From positions 1 to 53,698 of the forward strand of contig NZ_FPAF01000020.1 of the NCBI RefSeq assembly GCF_900116295.1: 53,698 nucleotides of DNA. The letters run 5' to 3'. Numbering within the stretch: the first letter of the stretch is position 1; the number at the start of each line of letters is the position of its first letter. This document shows, one piece after another, positions 16,114-24,545 of this stretch. This stretch comes from Bacillus sp. 103mf. GTDB taxonomy: Bacteria > Bacillota > Bacilli > Bacillales > Bacillaceae_G. The notes beneath the pieces are model-generated. The model did not search any database. It was given only the letters and a program-made list of their open reading frames with translations, and was not told the origin of the DNA. The position numbers and the translations under genes are program-made.

Positions 16114-16509
16114 TCATTCTATTGATAACCCTTGTTTTACTTGAAGTAATAATCTTTCTAATTCTTCTTTCTCTTCAGGTTTATCCGTGCTTACCTTTTC
16201 TACTTGGTCTTTCAAATATTCATAGAACTCTTGAAAACTTAAATATGCCTCACTATCCTCATTAGCACTCGAAGTAGCTTGGTCAACAGAAAACAATACC
16301 TTGTTATTTTGCAATTCAAAAAATGCCTCATCAGATTCATCTAAATCATTTACAAATAAAATTACTTTTCCACCACTTCCGAAACCTTCTTTTTTACTAA
16401 AATAATGTAATGCTTCTTGCAATTTATTTCTAACATCTGATATCTCAAAAAAATAATCCTTCATTAAAATATCTAATTCATTTTTATAGGTAATCAATTT
16501 GTACTCCAT
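16114..16509 (-). CDS. Presumed immunity protein, coupled to the SUFU gene
   Basis: 131 residues starting MEYKLITYKNELDILMKDYF; ATG 16509 is preferred over the longer frame to 16554 because AAGGAGTAGAGACATA precedes it. Acidic, helical C-terminus (TDKPEEKEELERLLLQVKQG). The gene upstream ends at 16529, so the two form one short unit downstream of the broken GH-E toxin cassette. Family not identified. Confidence 0.5.
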   Translation of the reverse strand: MEYKLITYKNELDILMKDYFFEISDVRNKLQEALHYFSKKEGFGSGGKVILFVNDLDESDEAFFELQNNKVLFSVDQATSSANEDSEAYLSFQEFYEYLKDQVEKVSTDKPEEKEELERLLLQVKQGLSIE

Positions 16510-16528
16510 TATGTCTCTACTCCTTAAT

Positions 16529-17110
16529 CTATAATAGTACAGACCCTCGTTCAATATTGAAAATGTCTATCTCATTTTGCACAAATAAGTCTTCAAGCTT
16601 ATCTGAACCATTTTGTTGAGCAAATAAATATTCTTTTTCTGATATTGGAACAGAAAGCAACCATGCGACCTTTTTGTCTAGGAAATCGATTGTTTGTAAC
16701 TGATCTTCCCACAGAAATGGTGGGACAAAAAGCATATGTTTCATTTCACTGTTAGGATAATAAAACTTCAACACATCCAAAAATATTTGACCTGGATAGA
16801 TTGGCATTTTTGAATTGATTACACAAAAAGCACATGTTGCTAGTACATTTGCATAACCTTTATAAGCCGTTGCACTCGCACCAACAATTTCTACTCGCAA
16901 AGACTTTTCATCTATAAATCGTCCTATTGAATGCATATACAAGCCAATAGTAGAATACGATGTAACACCCTCACAAGGTCTATCCCCTGTTGATAAAATA
17001 TCTATATTACTTATATCATTATCATCCCAATATTTAGAAACGGCAGGATTACCTCCAAACGCTTTTAAAGCTGATTTAGCAATTATTTTACTTTCATTTG
17101 GTATCCCCAT
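16529..17110 (-). CDS. SUFU-domain immunity protein
   Basis: 193 residues. The C-terminal half, VAWLLSVPISEKEYLFAQQN then LEDLFVQNEIDIFNIERGSV, is characteristic of the SUFU (suppressor of fused) fold, which in bacteria is a frequent immunity protein against polymorphic nuclease toxins. The central part has VPPFLWED. GGAGAGGAG precedes the ATG. It lies directly after the GH-E-type nuclease cassette at 17151-17905, its likely former target. The gene itself is intact. Confidence 0.75.
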   Translation of the reverse strand: MGIPNESKIIAKSALKAFGGNPAVSKYWDDNDISNIDILSTGDRPCEGVTSYSTIGLYMHSIGRFIDEKSLRVEIVGASATAYKGYANVLATCAFCVINSKMPIYPGQIFLDVLKFYYPNSEMKHMLFVPPFLWEDQLQTIDFLDKKVAWLLSVPISEKEYLFAQQNGSDKLEDLFVQNEIDIFNIERGSVLL

Positions 17111-17150
17111 TATACTCTCCTCTCCTTCACTAATACTTCTTAATAATTTT

Positions 17151-17905
17151 AGTCTCCAAAATCATTATCCGTTAAATCTTTACCTTTATGACTTCTATTC
17201 GATGACGGAAGTTCAGGGCGGAAATGATCCAGGATTGTTATGCTCATCTAAAAACTGTTTTCTGGTTATCCCTCTTTCTTCAGCACTTTTCTGATGCTTT
17301 CTAAATTCATAACCTGGTTTATGCCCCATATCCCAAGGCTCATCTTTATACATTATTTCCTTGGTTTCTGGATCCCTTACTTGACCATCTTTACCTTTAG
17401 CATTATCCCAGGCAGTATCTCTTACGCCCTTTCTATATCCTGAAGGTCTTTCGTAAGTTTTATCGCCTGAGTTACTTTCAATGCCATTTTCTTTTTTATA
17501 CTTCTCCCAAGCTTTGCTCATTTCATCTTTACCATATTTACCTTTATTAGTATTCTGAAATTCATTCCACGTCATGGGATTAGAGCCACTACCATCCTTA
17601 ACTCTACTAACAGACCCACCAGAAGACTGGAACCTTTGAAGAGTATCCTTACCATTCTGAATGGCATTACGCCCAACAAATCCACCATGTGTAGCAACAC
17701 CTGCTCCAACCGCTGTAACAGCTACATCCAATGGAATAGCAATTGGTGTTGCTAACCCAAGGGTCCCTACTTCCACTACTAGAGTTAAAAGATTAAAACC
17801 TGCTATGAAGATAAGAGCTTCTTGAATTTTCTACAATGGATGCCAATCCTGCTAAAAACATGTCCTGCAAAACATTACGTGATACTGGCAGCTTATTGAC
17901 GTACT
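17151..17905 (-). pseudogene. GH-E type HNH/EndoVII nuclease toxin cassette, frameshifted
   Basis: A hydrophobic pretoxin head (GTLGLATPIAIPLDVAVTAV) leads into a nuclease tip: YRKGVRDTAWDNAKGKDGQV, then PWDMGHKPGYEFRKHQ and RKQFLDEHNNPGSF. The GH...E arrangement fits the GH-E group of HNH/endonuclease VII toxins. At about 17222 one extra base turns the expected FRPELPSSNRSHKGK into FPP-stop; the lost tail is readable in the next frame to a stop at about 17151. Upstream of 17776 other frameshifts break the junction to the pretoxin head. It has no LXG domain, so it is a silent, inactive cassette. Confidence 0.65.
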
Positions 17906-18138
17906 GTATCATAGTTACTACTAGATGTTTGATCGAATGTATATAAATATTCTAACTTCTCTTGTAGCTTCTTTTTTATGATAAGTTGTTGTATTGGTAT
18001 CTATCATATCAAGAAAAGACACTTCATTTATTTTTATACAACAAAGGGACTGACCACAAAAAACATTTATGTGCCTTTTGTGGTCAGTCCCGGTTGGTTG
18101 AAATTTATCCATTTTCTTAACTTAATGACTTGGAACTC
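17906..18138. other. Spacer with terminator
   Basis: No gene. Contains the hairpin at 18046-18091; the 63-codon frame running through it is not credible. Confidence 0.4.
18046..18091. terminator. Strong hairpin terminator
   Basis: Perfect 16-bp arms gggactgaccacaaaa / ttttgtggtcagtccc, after the 18139 gene and ahead of the GH-E cassette. Confidence 0.7.
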
Positions 18139-18576
18139 TTAAAGGTCTTCTTTTTCAATAAATTCCGCATCAATTACTCTATAACTTTTTTGTACTGGTG
18201 CTCCTCCAAATTCGTGGAGTATTTGAGCAATAACCTTAAATAAGCCCATTTCAGCTGACATACCTTTTCCTTTATAGTTCCGTTCATTGATGTAAGATAC
18301 TTCAACTTTATAACTTAACCCATCATAGGATAAAGTGAATTTACAATCATTTTCCTCTAGCCAAGTTATCAAATCTGTCATTGAAGGAATCCATGTTCCT
18401 TGTCTATATACTTCTTCATCACATAGCAACTTACTAGATGGTACAATTCTTCCTCCTACTGTCCAAGTGGAATTTTGGTACTCATATACATCCTGAGGAT
18501 ATACTTCATCGGCGTATTTAGGTCTCCTAAATCCTAATTTAAATAGTTTTTCTGCTTCTGTTTTGGATAAAGACAT
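18139..18576 (-). CDS. Presumed immunity protein for the Ntox21-like cassette
   Basis: 145 residues starting MSLSKTEAEKLFKLGFRRPK; contains GTWIPSMTDLITWLEENDCK and SYDGLSYKVEVSYINERNYK. AAGGGGCC precedes the ATG, 17 nt after the stop of the headless toxin gene, so it is its likely antidote. The stop is followed by a terminator at 18046-18091. Family not named. Confidence 0.55.
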   Translation of the reverse strand: MSLSKTEAEKLFKLGFRRPKYADEVYPQDVYEYQNSTWTVGGRIVPSSKLLCDEEVYRQGTWIPSMTDLITWLEENDCKFTLSYDGLSYKVEVSYINERNYKGKGMSAEMGLFKVIAQILHEFGGAPVQKSYRVIDAEFIEKEDL

Positions 18577-18592
18577 TTGTCGGCCCCTTTAC

Positions 18593-19447
18593 TTATTTTA
18601 TTTTTATTACAGTCCCTGTTGAACTTTTATGTTTATCAAGAATAAAATTCCCATATTTATCAGAATCAGCTATCCAGTGAAGTTCTTTTCCTCCCTTTGC
18701 CTCTTTAAAGACTTTAAAAGCAGAATCGCCATGACCAGTTGTATCTTTCGCCCACCATAAACCTGTTTTAGGATCGCGATACGCTGTAACCGTATCACCA
18801 TTGAATTTATATTTCACTTTTTTATCTGCTGTTGTTTTAATATCCCATAAAGTTGTAGTATTTTTTGTAGATTTACCTTTAAAAAACTGATAGTTTGATA
18901 GCTTTTCCTTAACTTGTTTAAAGACATCGCTATCCGAGAAAGAGTTTACAGTATTTGCACCTGCAAGAGCAAATTCGTTTTTTGGCATTAAAATACTACT
19001 CAATCTGTCAACGAATTGCCTATACTTATCGGAATTCATTACGTTTTTTACACGTTGTATGAGGTTTACACTTTCCCTAATTTTTGAGACTTCACCCGAC
19101 TTTGAAAATGTACCTAATTTTGAAACTTTATCTGCACCTTTTGTTCCTGCCATTAATTGAACAGCTGCTAGCTCGACTTGGGCCTCTACATTTCCAAACC
19201 ATTTAGCTCTGCTATTCCAATCTCCATTTACAACCTCTCGATTCCATGAATTAGAAATAGCTTGTTTTATAGCATCGTATGTTTCGTCTAAGTGAGAAAG
19301 GGCATACATAGCACTTTCAATGCTATCTATTGGGTGTAAGATAGTATTTGCCAATCCTTTAAGTTCATCTATAACAGCTTCACGTTTTCCTCTTCTGTAG
19401 AAAAGAAGAAATTGATAAAGTCTTGCCATGGTCAATGGATTTACCAT
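18593..19447 (-). pseudogene. Headless LXG cassette with alternative (Ntox21-like) toxin tip
   Basis: 284 codons. Residues ~18-200 are nearly identical to residues ~243-415 of the LXG protein at 20316 (GKREAVIDELKGLANTILHP; GTKGADKVSKLGTFSKSGEV; SDSDVFKQVKEKLSNYQFFK), but there is no LXG domain. The last ~90 residues differ entirely: KVKYKFNGDTVTAYRDPKTG, LWWAKDTTGHGDSAFKVFKE, HWIADSDKYGNFILDKHKS. This tip resembles the Ntox21-type toxin (moderate confidence). The first ~17 codons (MVNPLTMARLYQF) are not homologous and lack a convincing ribosome site, so it is probably a silent donor cassette rather than an expressed toxin. Confidence 0.65.
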
Positions 19448-19897
19448 CTAGATGCAGAGTACCGAAAAAAAGTAAAGTAGAGTAAAGTAAACAAAAAATA
19501 ACTCCAAAATTAACTTTCATTGTATATTTTGGAGTTACTTTACGTTTACTTTAATATTAGATGTAGCTGTGTTTCACAATAAAAAAACCCTTTAGATAAA
19601 CAGACCAAGGGGGGCAAAACATCGCGTCTTTCTTATAAACATCGTGACTTTATTTAAAAGCAACATCCATCTATTTTATATTTCGGAAAGCGTTCATCAA
19701 AAAAATTTCCTCTAATGGTATTTCCACTCATACTTGTTTGTCTGCATAATTCTTTTATATCTTAAAATGTTTTTCTCTGTTCAATGTTATTTAGACTCTT
19801 CCCTCTAAACAGCTAGATAACACAAAAAAGGACATATCCCTTTCGGAATTGCCCCTTTCACCTTGAGAATATTCCCCTCAGAATCTAGAAAAACAAA
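19448..19897. other. Spacer between the active toxin unit and the silent cassette
   Basis: Contains a large hairpin at 19481-19552. A short minus frame near 19655-19735 (MSGNTIRGNFFDERFPKYKI) may be another toxin fossil. No gene is supported. Confidence 0.4.
19481..19552. terminator. Large hairpin, probable terminator
   Basis: Arms agtaaagtaaac...actccaaaat and attttggagt...gtttactt pair over about 28 bp with small bulges. Confidence 0.5.
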
Positions 19898-20293
19898 CTA
19901 TTGTTTTTGATTTAAAATATAATCAATTCTTGATTTATCACTAGCACTAGTCTCAATAACATTAAACAATTTCTGTTTTAAATTATCCTGATATATATTA
20001 AAATCTTTTTTTAATTCTTCTGATTCATTGTTTTCTATTTTTGAAATAGCCTCTCCAGCATGAGACAATTTTTCATATAAAAAATCTGGAAGTTGTTTTC
20101 TTTTTATTCCTTCTAACGCAAGATTAACAAGATACGAATACTTTATAAAATCACTGGTATTAATATTTTGCCAGTCTTCCTCAATGATTTTCCCACTGGC
20201 TTCAGTAACAGTTAAACCATCTTCATCTACATATTCATCCAAGTCTAATTGAACTGCTTCAATTATATATTCATAATTTATTGAGTTGCTCAT
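19898..20293 (-). CDS. Immunity protein for the LXG deaminase toxin
   Basis: 131 residues, MSNSINYEYIIEAVQLDLDE, acidic and helical throughout. AAAGGGAGATTGG precedes the ATG, 22 nt after the stop of the LXG gene. Its position directly behind the toxin tip makes it the cognate antidote of the deaminase; the family was not recognised from sequence alone. Intact, as expected if the toxin is active. Confidence 0.65.
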   Translation of the reverse strand: MSNSINYEYIIEAVQLDLDEYVDEDGLTVTEASGKIIEEDWQNINTSDFIKYSYLVNLALEGIKRKQLPDFLYEKLSHAGEAISKIENNESEELKKDFNIYQDNLKQKLFNVIETSASDKSRIDYILNQKQ

Positions 20294-20315
20294 TTATATC
20301 CAATCTCCCTTTTTG

Positions 20316-22091
20316 TTATTTTAACGTGTTATTTGTAATAACATTCACCTTAATATTAGGAAATTTTTCCCTGAATTCAAATATTAAATTAGTACAACTT
20401 TGACAGCAATCTAGTTCAGAGAATAAATTTATCTCCCCTTTTATATTGGGGTCTTTTATTTTAGAAGCGATATCTTCTAAAATTTTAGCTTCTGTGTCAT
20501 TATACCTGTCGTGTACATCTTTCACATAATTCGTTAGAACTCTATCCTTTTCTGACGGAGTAATTGAAAAATCATCTGCATAACCCAACGAATCGCTAGA
20601 ATGTATTTGACTATGTGCTTTAAAATCTTTTTTTATTCCTGAAATATCAACTTCCGCTGTTGCAACATTACCCGCTCCTAGTTTATCTAATTTCCGGTTA
20701 ATTATTTTTTTCTTTGAGTTAGATAAATTTAAATATTCATCAGATTTTTTATAATTATTTCTAAATTCATCCAAGTTATTTCTAATGTTTTTTGATTCTT
20801 TTTGTAAATTTTTTCCGATATCTTTAGTAGTACCCTCACCTTTAAAAAATTGATAATTTGGTAGTTTTTCCTTAATTTGTTTAAAGACATCGCTATCCGA
20901 GAAAGAGTCTACAACATTTGCACCTGCAAGAGCAAATTCGTCTTTTGGCATTAGAAGATTATACAGTCTGTCAACGAATTGCCTATACTTATCGGAATCC
21001 ATTACGTTTTTTACACGTTGTATGAGGTTTACACTTTCCCTAATTTTTGAGACTTCACCCGACTTTGAAAATGTACCTAATTTTGAAACTTTATCTGCAC
21101 CTTTTGTTCCTGCCACTAATTGAACAGCTGCCAGCTCGACTTGGGCCTCTACATTTCCAAACCATTTAGCTCTGCTATTCCAATCTCCATTTACAACATC
21201 TTGATTCCACGAATTAGAAATAGCTTGTTTTATAGCATTGTATGTTTCGTCTAAGTGAGAAAGGGCATACATAGCACTTTCAATACTATCTATTGGGTGT
21301 AGGATAGTATTTGCCAATCCTTTAAGTTCATCTATAACAGCTTCACGTTTTCCTTCTCTGTAGCTATGATAGAGTCCGAAAATATTTTTCGCCACTTCTA
21401 TTCCGTCCTCAGCAGCATCCTTAAATTGATCAAATAACGATTCGTCTTTTTTACTCTCTTCCTCAGCTTGACGGGCTTTATCTTCTGAAATTTTTTGAAT
21501 AGGCCCGGTCCACTCCATATTCAACCCTTGCGTACTAAATGTTCCTGATACGGGGCTAAAACCTTTCCCGCTTTGAACTTCCGCAAGACCTTTCGCGATG
21601 CTCGCAGCTAGTTGGAGTGCTGTATCATAATTACTACTAGAAGTAAAATTGAATTCACGCAGATGGTTTAGTTTTTCTTGCAGCTTTTGTTTCATCATAT
21701 CAAAAATACCCATCATAGCTTGCATGCCGGGAAGGGTGTTACTAATTACTTCAATACCTGCTTTCGTTTGGTCAATCCCTCGCATTTGTTCTTCTATTTC
21801 TTGTTCAATAACATCTGTTGAAGCTACTTTGGATTGAAAATCGTTTGGGAAGGCATCATTTTGACGGATCAATTCTTCACACAAGTAAATAATCCCTTGG
21901 GCTAAAGGGCGGAATGTTTGTGCAAAGAAGGCTTTTGCACTGTCATAAGTTTGTCCTTGCAAAACTGCATCGAACATAAAAGCATCAATCGAATTGATGA
22001 CTTGTTCCATACCTTGAATCGTTGCAGTACACATAGCATTCATACTTTGTGTTTGAGATTGTACTTCTCCTAGATACATGTTTAGGCTCAT
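20316..22091 (-). CDS. LXG-domain polymorphic toxin with C-terminal deaminase
   Basis: 591 residues. The N-terminal ~200 (MSLNMYLGEVQSQTQSMNAM; KAFFAQTFRPLAQGIIYLCE; then long helices) form the LXG domain that directs export through the type VII (Ess/Yuk) system. A linker follows, then a C-terminal toxin of ~110 residues with DTEAKILEDIASKI and INLFSELDCCQSCTNLIFEF. The glutamate in TEAKIL and the CC-x-x-C cysteines fit the deaminase fold of toxin families such as BURPS668_1122/Toxin-deaminase, which modify nucleic-acid bases in rival cells. The ATG overlaps the ancestral stop of the DUF5082-like helper (ATGA). Residues ~243-415 are duplicated in the cassette at 18593. No frame break seen. 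Confidence 0.85.
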   Translation of the reverse strand: MSLNMYLGEVQSQTQSMNAMCTATIQGMEQVINSIDAFMFDAVLQGQTYDSAKAFFAQTFRPLAQGIIYLCEELIRQNDAFPNDFQSKVASTDVIEQEIEEQMRGIDQTKAGIEVISNTLPGMQAMMGIFDMMKQKLQEKLNHLREFNFTSSSNYDTALQLAASIAKGLAEVQSGKGFSPVSGTFSTQGLNMEWTGPIQKISEDKARQAEEESKKDESLFDQFKDAAEDGIEVAKNIFGLYHSYREGKREAVIDELKGLANTILHPIDSIESAMYALSHLDETYNAIKQAISNSWNQDVVNGDWNSRAKWFGNVEAQVELAAVQLVAGTKGADKVSKLGTFSKSGEVSKIRESVNLIQRVKNVMDSDKYRQFVDRLYNLLMPKDEFALAGANVVDSFSDSDVFKQIKEKLPNYQFFKGEGTTKDIGKNLQKESKNIRNNLDEFRNNYKKSDEYLNLSNSKKKIINRKLDKLGAGNVATAEVDISGIKKDFKAHSQIHSSDSLGYADDFSITPSEKDRVLTNYVKDVHDRYNDTEAKILEDIASKIKDPNIKGEINLFSELDCCQSCTNLIFEFREKFPNIKVNVITNNTLK

Positions 22092-22450
22092 GACCTCACC
22101 TCCAGTGCTAATTTTTGGCGCTGATGGTGAATGTCATTTTCTAGATTGCTTAGGTTTTGTTTTTCCTTTAGCAACGTTTCTTTTTGGTCTTCCAATTCGT
22201 GGGTAAGCTTTCGCTCAATTTACCCTGCATCTTGACGTAAATTATGAAAAAACTGTCCTAGTTCTCTATCATTATGCCAAGTTTCTAATATACGATCAAA
22301 CAAGCGATAGCTTCGCCCTTTCCATTGATAAAAATCTGCTTCCGCTTGTTCTTGCCTGTGAATCGCGCGTTGATTTTGATATTGTTCTTCAGATAGACTT
22401 CTTAATTTTTCGTTCAGTTGATTCATTTGTTTCTCTATATCTTGGCTCAT
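22088..22450 (-). pseudogene. DUF5082-like LXG helper, broken by an in-frame stop
   Basis: The frame begins MSQDIEKQMNQLNEKLRSLS with GGAGGGAAAAG upstream and reads 76 codons to TAA at about 22220. It then continues in the same frame (IERKLTHELEDQKETLLKEK; NLENDIHHQRQKLALEVRS) to a TGA that overlaps the LXG start. Full length is ~120 residues, the size of the coiled-coil DUF5082/YwqH-type partner that binds LXG effectors for export. A single nonsense change (or sequencing error) would thus remove the C-terminal half, which might impair toxin export. Confidence 0.7.
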
Positions 22451-22485
22451 CTTTTCCCTCCTACTTTTTTACGTTCACATAGGTA

Positions 22486-22791
22486 TCAGTTAAAGGGACC
22501 TTTATTAAAGGATAATTGTGAAAAATTGTTTTGAAGTGCGTTATCCATACGCTCGAACTCGTTAGCTACAGAATGAATGTTGCTAACCGCTTGTTGAAAG
22601 GCGCTATAAAATTGTTTCGTTAATTCCATAGCTTGTTGATTCGCTTCTTGGGCTTTAGCGTTGACAGATAACGTTGTACGTTCCGATTTGGTTATGGATC
22701 TACTTGTAGCACTTTGAATCGTATTGGAAGCTGTTCCCATTTGCGTTACAATTTGTCCTGCCGTTTGAAAATTACTTTGAAATTGTCCCAT
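22486..22791 (-). CDS. ESX/WXG100-like LXG helper (TIGR04197/DUF3130-like)
   Basis: 101 residues, MGQFQSNFQTAGQIVTQMGT, all-helical and rich in Q, N, A and S, with KAQEANQQAMELTKQFYSAF and QQAVSNIHSVANEFERMD. Size and composition fit the small helical partners encoded first in LXG operons (Lap-type, WXG100-like), which pair with the LXG domain and carry targeting signals for the type VII secretion ATPase. It is the promoter-proximal gene of the unit 22791-19898, preceded by an AGAGAGAGGATTCAAGCG leader. Confidence 0.7.
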   Translation of the reverse strand: MGQFQSNFQTAGQIVTQMGTASNTIQSATSRSITKSERTTLSVNAKAQEANQQAMELTKQFYSAFQQAVSNIHSVANEFERMDNALQNNFSQLSFNKGPFN

Positions 22792-23240
22792 CGCTTGAAT
22801 CCTCTCTCTCTTTTTCTGTCCAGTCTTTCTGAGTTTATTCGAAGGTCTTCATACTTCTACACAACTTTACAAACTATGAAAATTATACCATACAAAAAGG
22901 GTTTTTTATGAATAAATCCCAATTATTGTATATTCATTCTCAAAGCACTTAACTGTGTTAAATAGGATAGTCGACACAGTCTTTCTGATGTAGCCTGTTT
23001 CCATCTCCTTCAAACGTTTGGACAACGGATTAAGTTTTATTTAAAAGGTTTTCGGAAGAAGAAATTAGAATACTACTAACTGAGGTTTTACGTTATCGGA
23101 ATAAATAGGAGGACTTCCCCAGTGCCATCAAGTTAGGATTTTGAACTGCATGCCAAAAAAAGCCGTTTTCCTATAAACTATGGAAAACGGCTTTTGTAAT
23201 GTATCATTTATTATGAACACCCCTGTTCATGTAACAAGGA
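22792..23240. other. Region upstream of the LXG operon
   Basis: Holds the LXG operon promoter region on the minus strand. On the plus strand 23035-23108 is a short gene end (KRFSEEEIRILLTEVLRYRNK, stop). GTGCCATCAAGTTAGGA at about 23122 resembles a decayed IS231 end. Terminator at 23158-23195. Confidence 0.4.
23158..23195. terminator. Terminator of the methyltransferase gene
   Basis: Arms AAAAGCCGTTTTCC / GGAAAACGGCTTTT around tataaactat. Confidence 0.8.
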
Positions 23241-23993
23241 TTAAGATTTATTCGCTATTATCATAAAACGTTTTGAATTCGTACGAATCCCTTTTTCAGT
23301 GTTGTTTGTTGCAATAAATTTTTTCAAAATGTCAAAGTCCTCTTTCGTTTCACCAAATCTTGGTATGATCGGTGTATGTTTTAGTAGAAAAATGAGGTCT
23401 TCAGGTGTTTGGTAATAATCAATCGCATCATACTCTAAGACTTGCACATCAGCAAAACCTGCCTGTCCTAGCTCGCGGACATATTTTTCCTTTAATGTGC
23501 CATCTTTTTCTCCTAAGCATTGCCCTCTTCCAAATGCTTCTTTTAAGTTCAATTTATCATGTTCGCTAACTTGCTGCGTTAAGAAGATACCGTTCTTTTT
23601 GATCACTCTTGCTACTTCTGCCGCCGTAAAAGGAGCATGACAAGTAGACACAATGTCAAAAAAAGAGTGTGGAAACAGCAAATCTTCGGATTCCATTTTG
23701 TAAAATCTAACGTTTGAAACACGTGCTTTTTCCAGGTTAGACTGTGCTGTTTCTATCATTCCACTTGCATTATCAATGCCAATCATGAATAAAGCAGCCA
23801 ATGCAATTTTTAGTATATTCTCTCCCCCACCTGTACCAATATCGAGCAACACATCTGAGGGTTTGCATCTTCTAATTACTTCTTCATAAAAATCCCAAGT
23901 AGCACCTTCAGTTACGTATTTGAGTTTACTAAAATCCCAGCCATTTGATCTTCCAACTGTATCATAAAAGTTTTTGTAATCTAATTCATTCAT
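23241..23993 (-). CDS. Class I SAM-dependent methyltransferase
   Basis: 250 residues. Motif I is VLLDIGTGGGENILKIA, followed by the acidic end of strand 2 (MIGIDNASGMIETAQ) and motif post-II FYKMESEDLLFP; HAPFTAAEVARVIKKNGIFL is motif III. This is a Rossmann-type small-molecule or RNA methyltransferase of the UbiE/Methyltransf_11 kind; the substrate cannot be told. AAGGTGGATATACAAA precedes the ATG. Single-gene unit with its own terminator; ordinary chromosomal-type content. Confidence 0.75.
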   Translation of the reverse strand: MNELDYKNFYDTVGRSNGWDFSKLKYVTEGATWDFYEEVIRRCKPSDVLLDIGTGGGENILKIALAALFMIGIDNASGMIETAQSNLEKARVSNVRFYKMESEDLLFPHSFFDIVSTCHAPFTAAEVARVIKKNGIFLTQQVSEHDKLNLKEAFGRGQCLGEKDGTLKEKYVRELGQAGFADVQVLEYDAIDYYQTPEDLIFLLKHTPIIPRFGETKEDFDILKKFIATNNTEKGIRTNSKRFMIIANKS

Positions 23994-24545
23994 TTTGTAT
24001 ATCCACCTTCCAAAAGAGTATAAAATCTAAGGTTATAAGACTTGTTACTGAATCAAGCCCGCTCCTTGCTTTAATAATGGTGACTCCCGAAACAGATTCA
24101 AAGTTTACATTTCCGAAAAAGGGCAGACTTCTCCCTTGATGGCTGGTACGCGTTTTACCCAACCCGAAAACTAATTACTTCGAACAATACGGAAAGACAT
24201 CCACTTCACCCCATTTGAAAGATTATATTTATTATACTCTATTACATTTTTTGTGTATATTGTAAAATACATACTATTAGATGAATTGTTCTGTTATCAT
24301 AACCCAAAAAAAGATCTATACGCTAAAACGAAACATAGCTAATTCATAACATTATTAATCTAAAACCTTTTTGTTACAAAAAAATACAGAATATAATTCC
24401 AAGCTAATATGAAATATTGCATATATAAATACATTGAAGTTTATTTAGATGCTCATTATAATTTATCTAGTATAAAGCTTTGTACGTAATTAGTTTAATA
24501 TTTTTAGGAAAATATTTGAAAAACAAAAAAGTAGAGGGAAAATGA
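23994..24545. other. Intergenic region with the protease promoter
   Basis: No gene seen. It contains the PlcR-box promoter at 24408-24462; the remainder is AT-rich. Confidence 0.55.
24408..24462 (+). promoter_or_regulatory. PlcR-box promoter of the S8 protease
   Basis: TATGAAATATTGCATA (24408-24423) matches the PlcR consensus. Ten bases on is TTGAAG (24434-24439), a 17-nt spacer, then TATAAT (24457-24462). The geometry is the same as at the three peptide genes, but there is no cre-like palindrome in the spacer. Confidence 0.85.
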
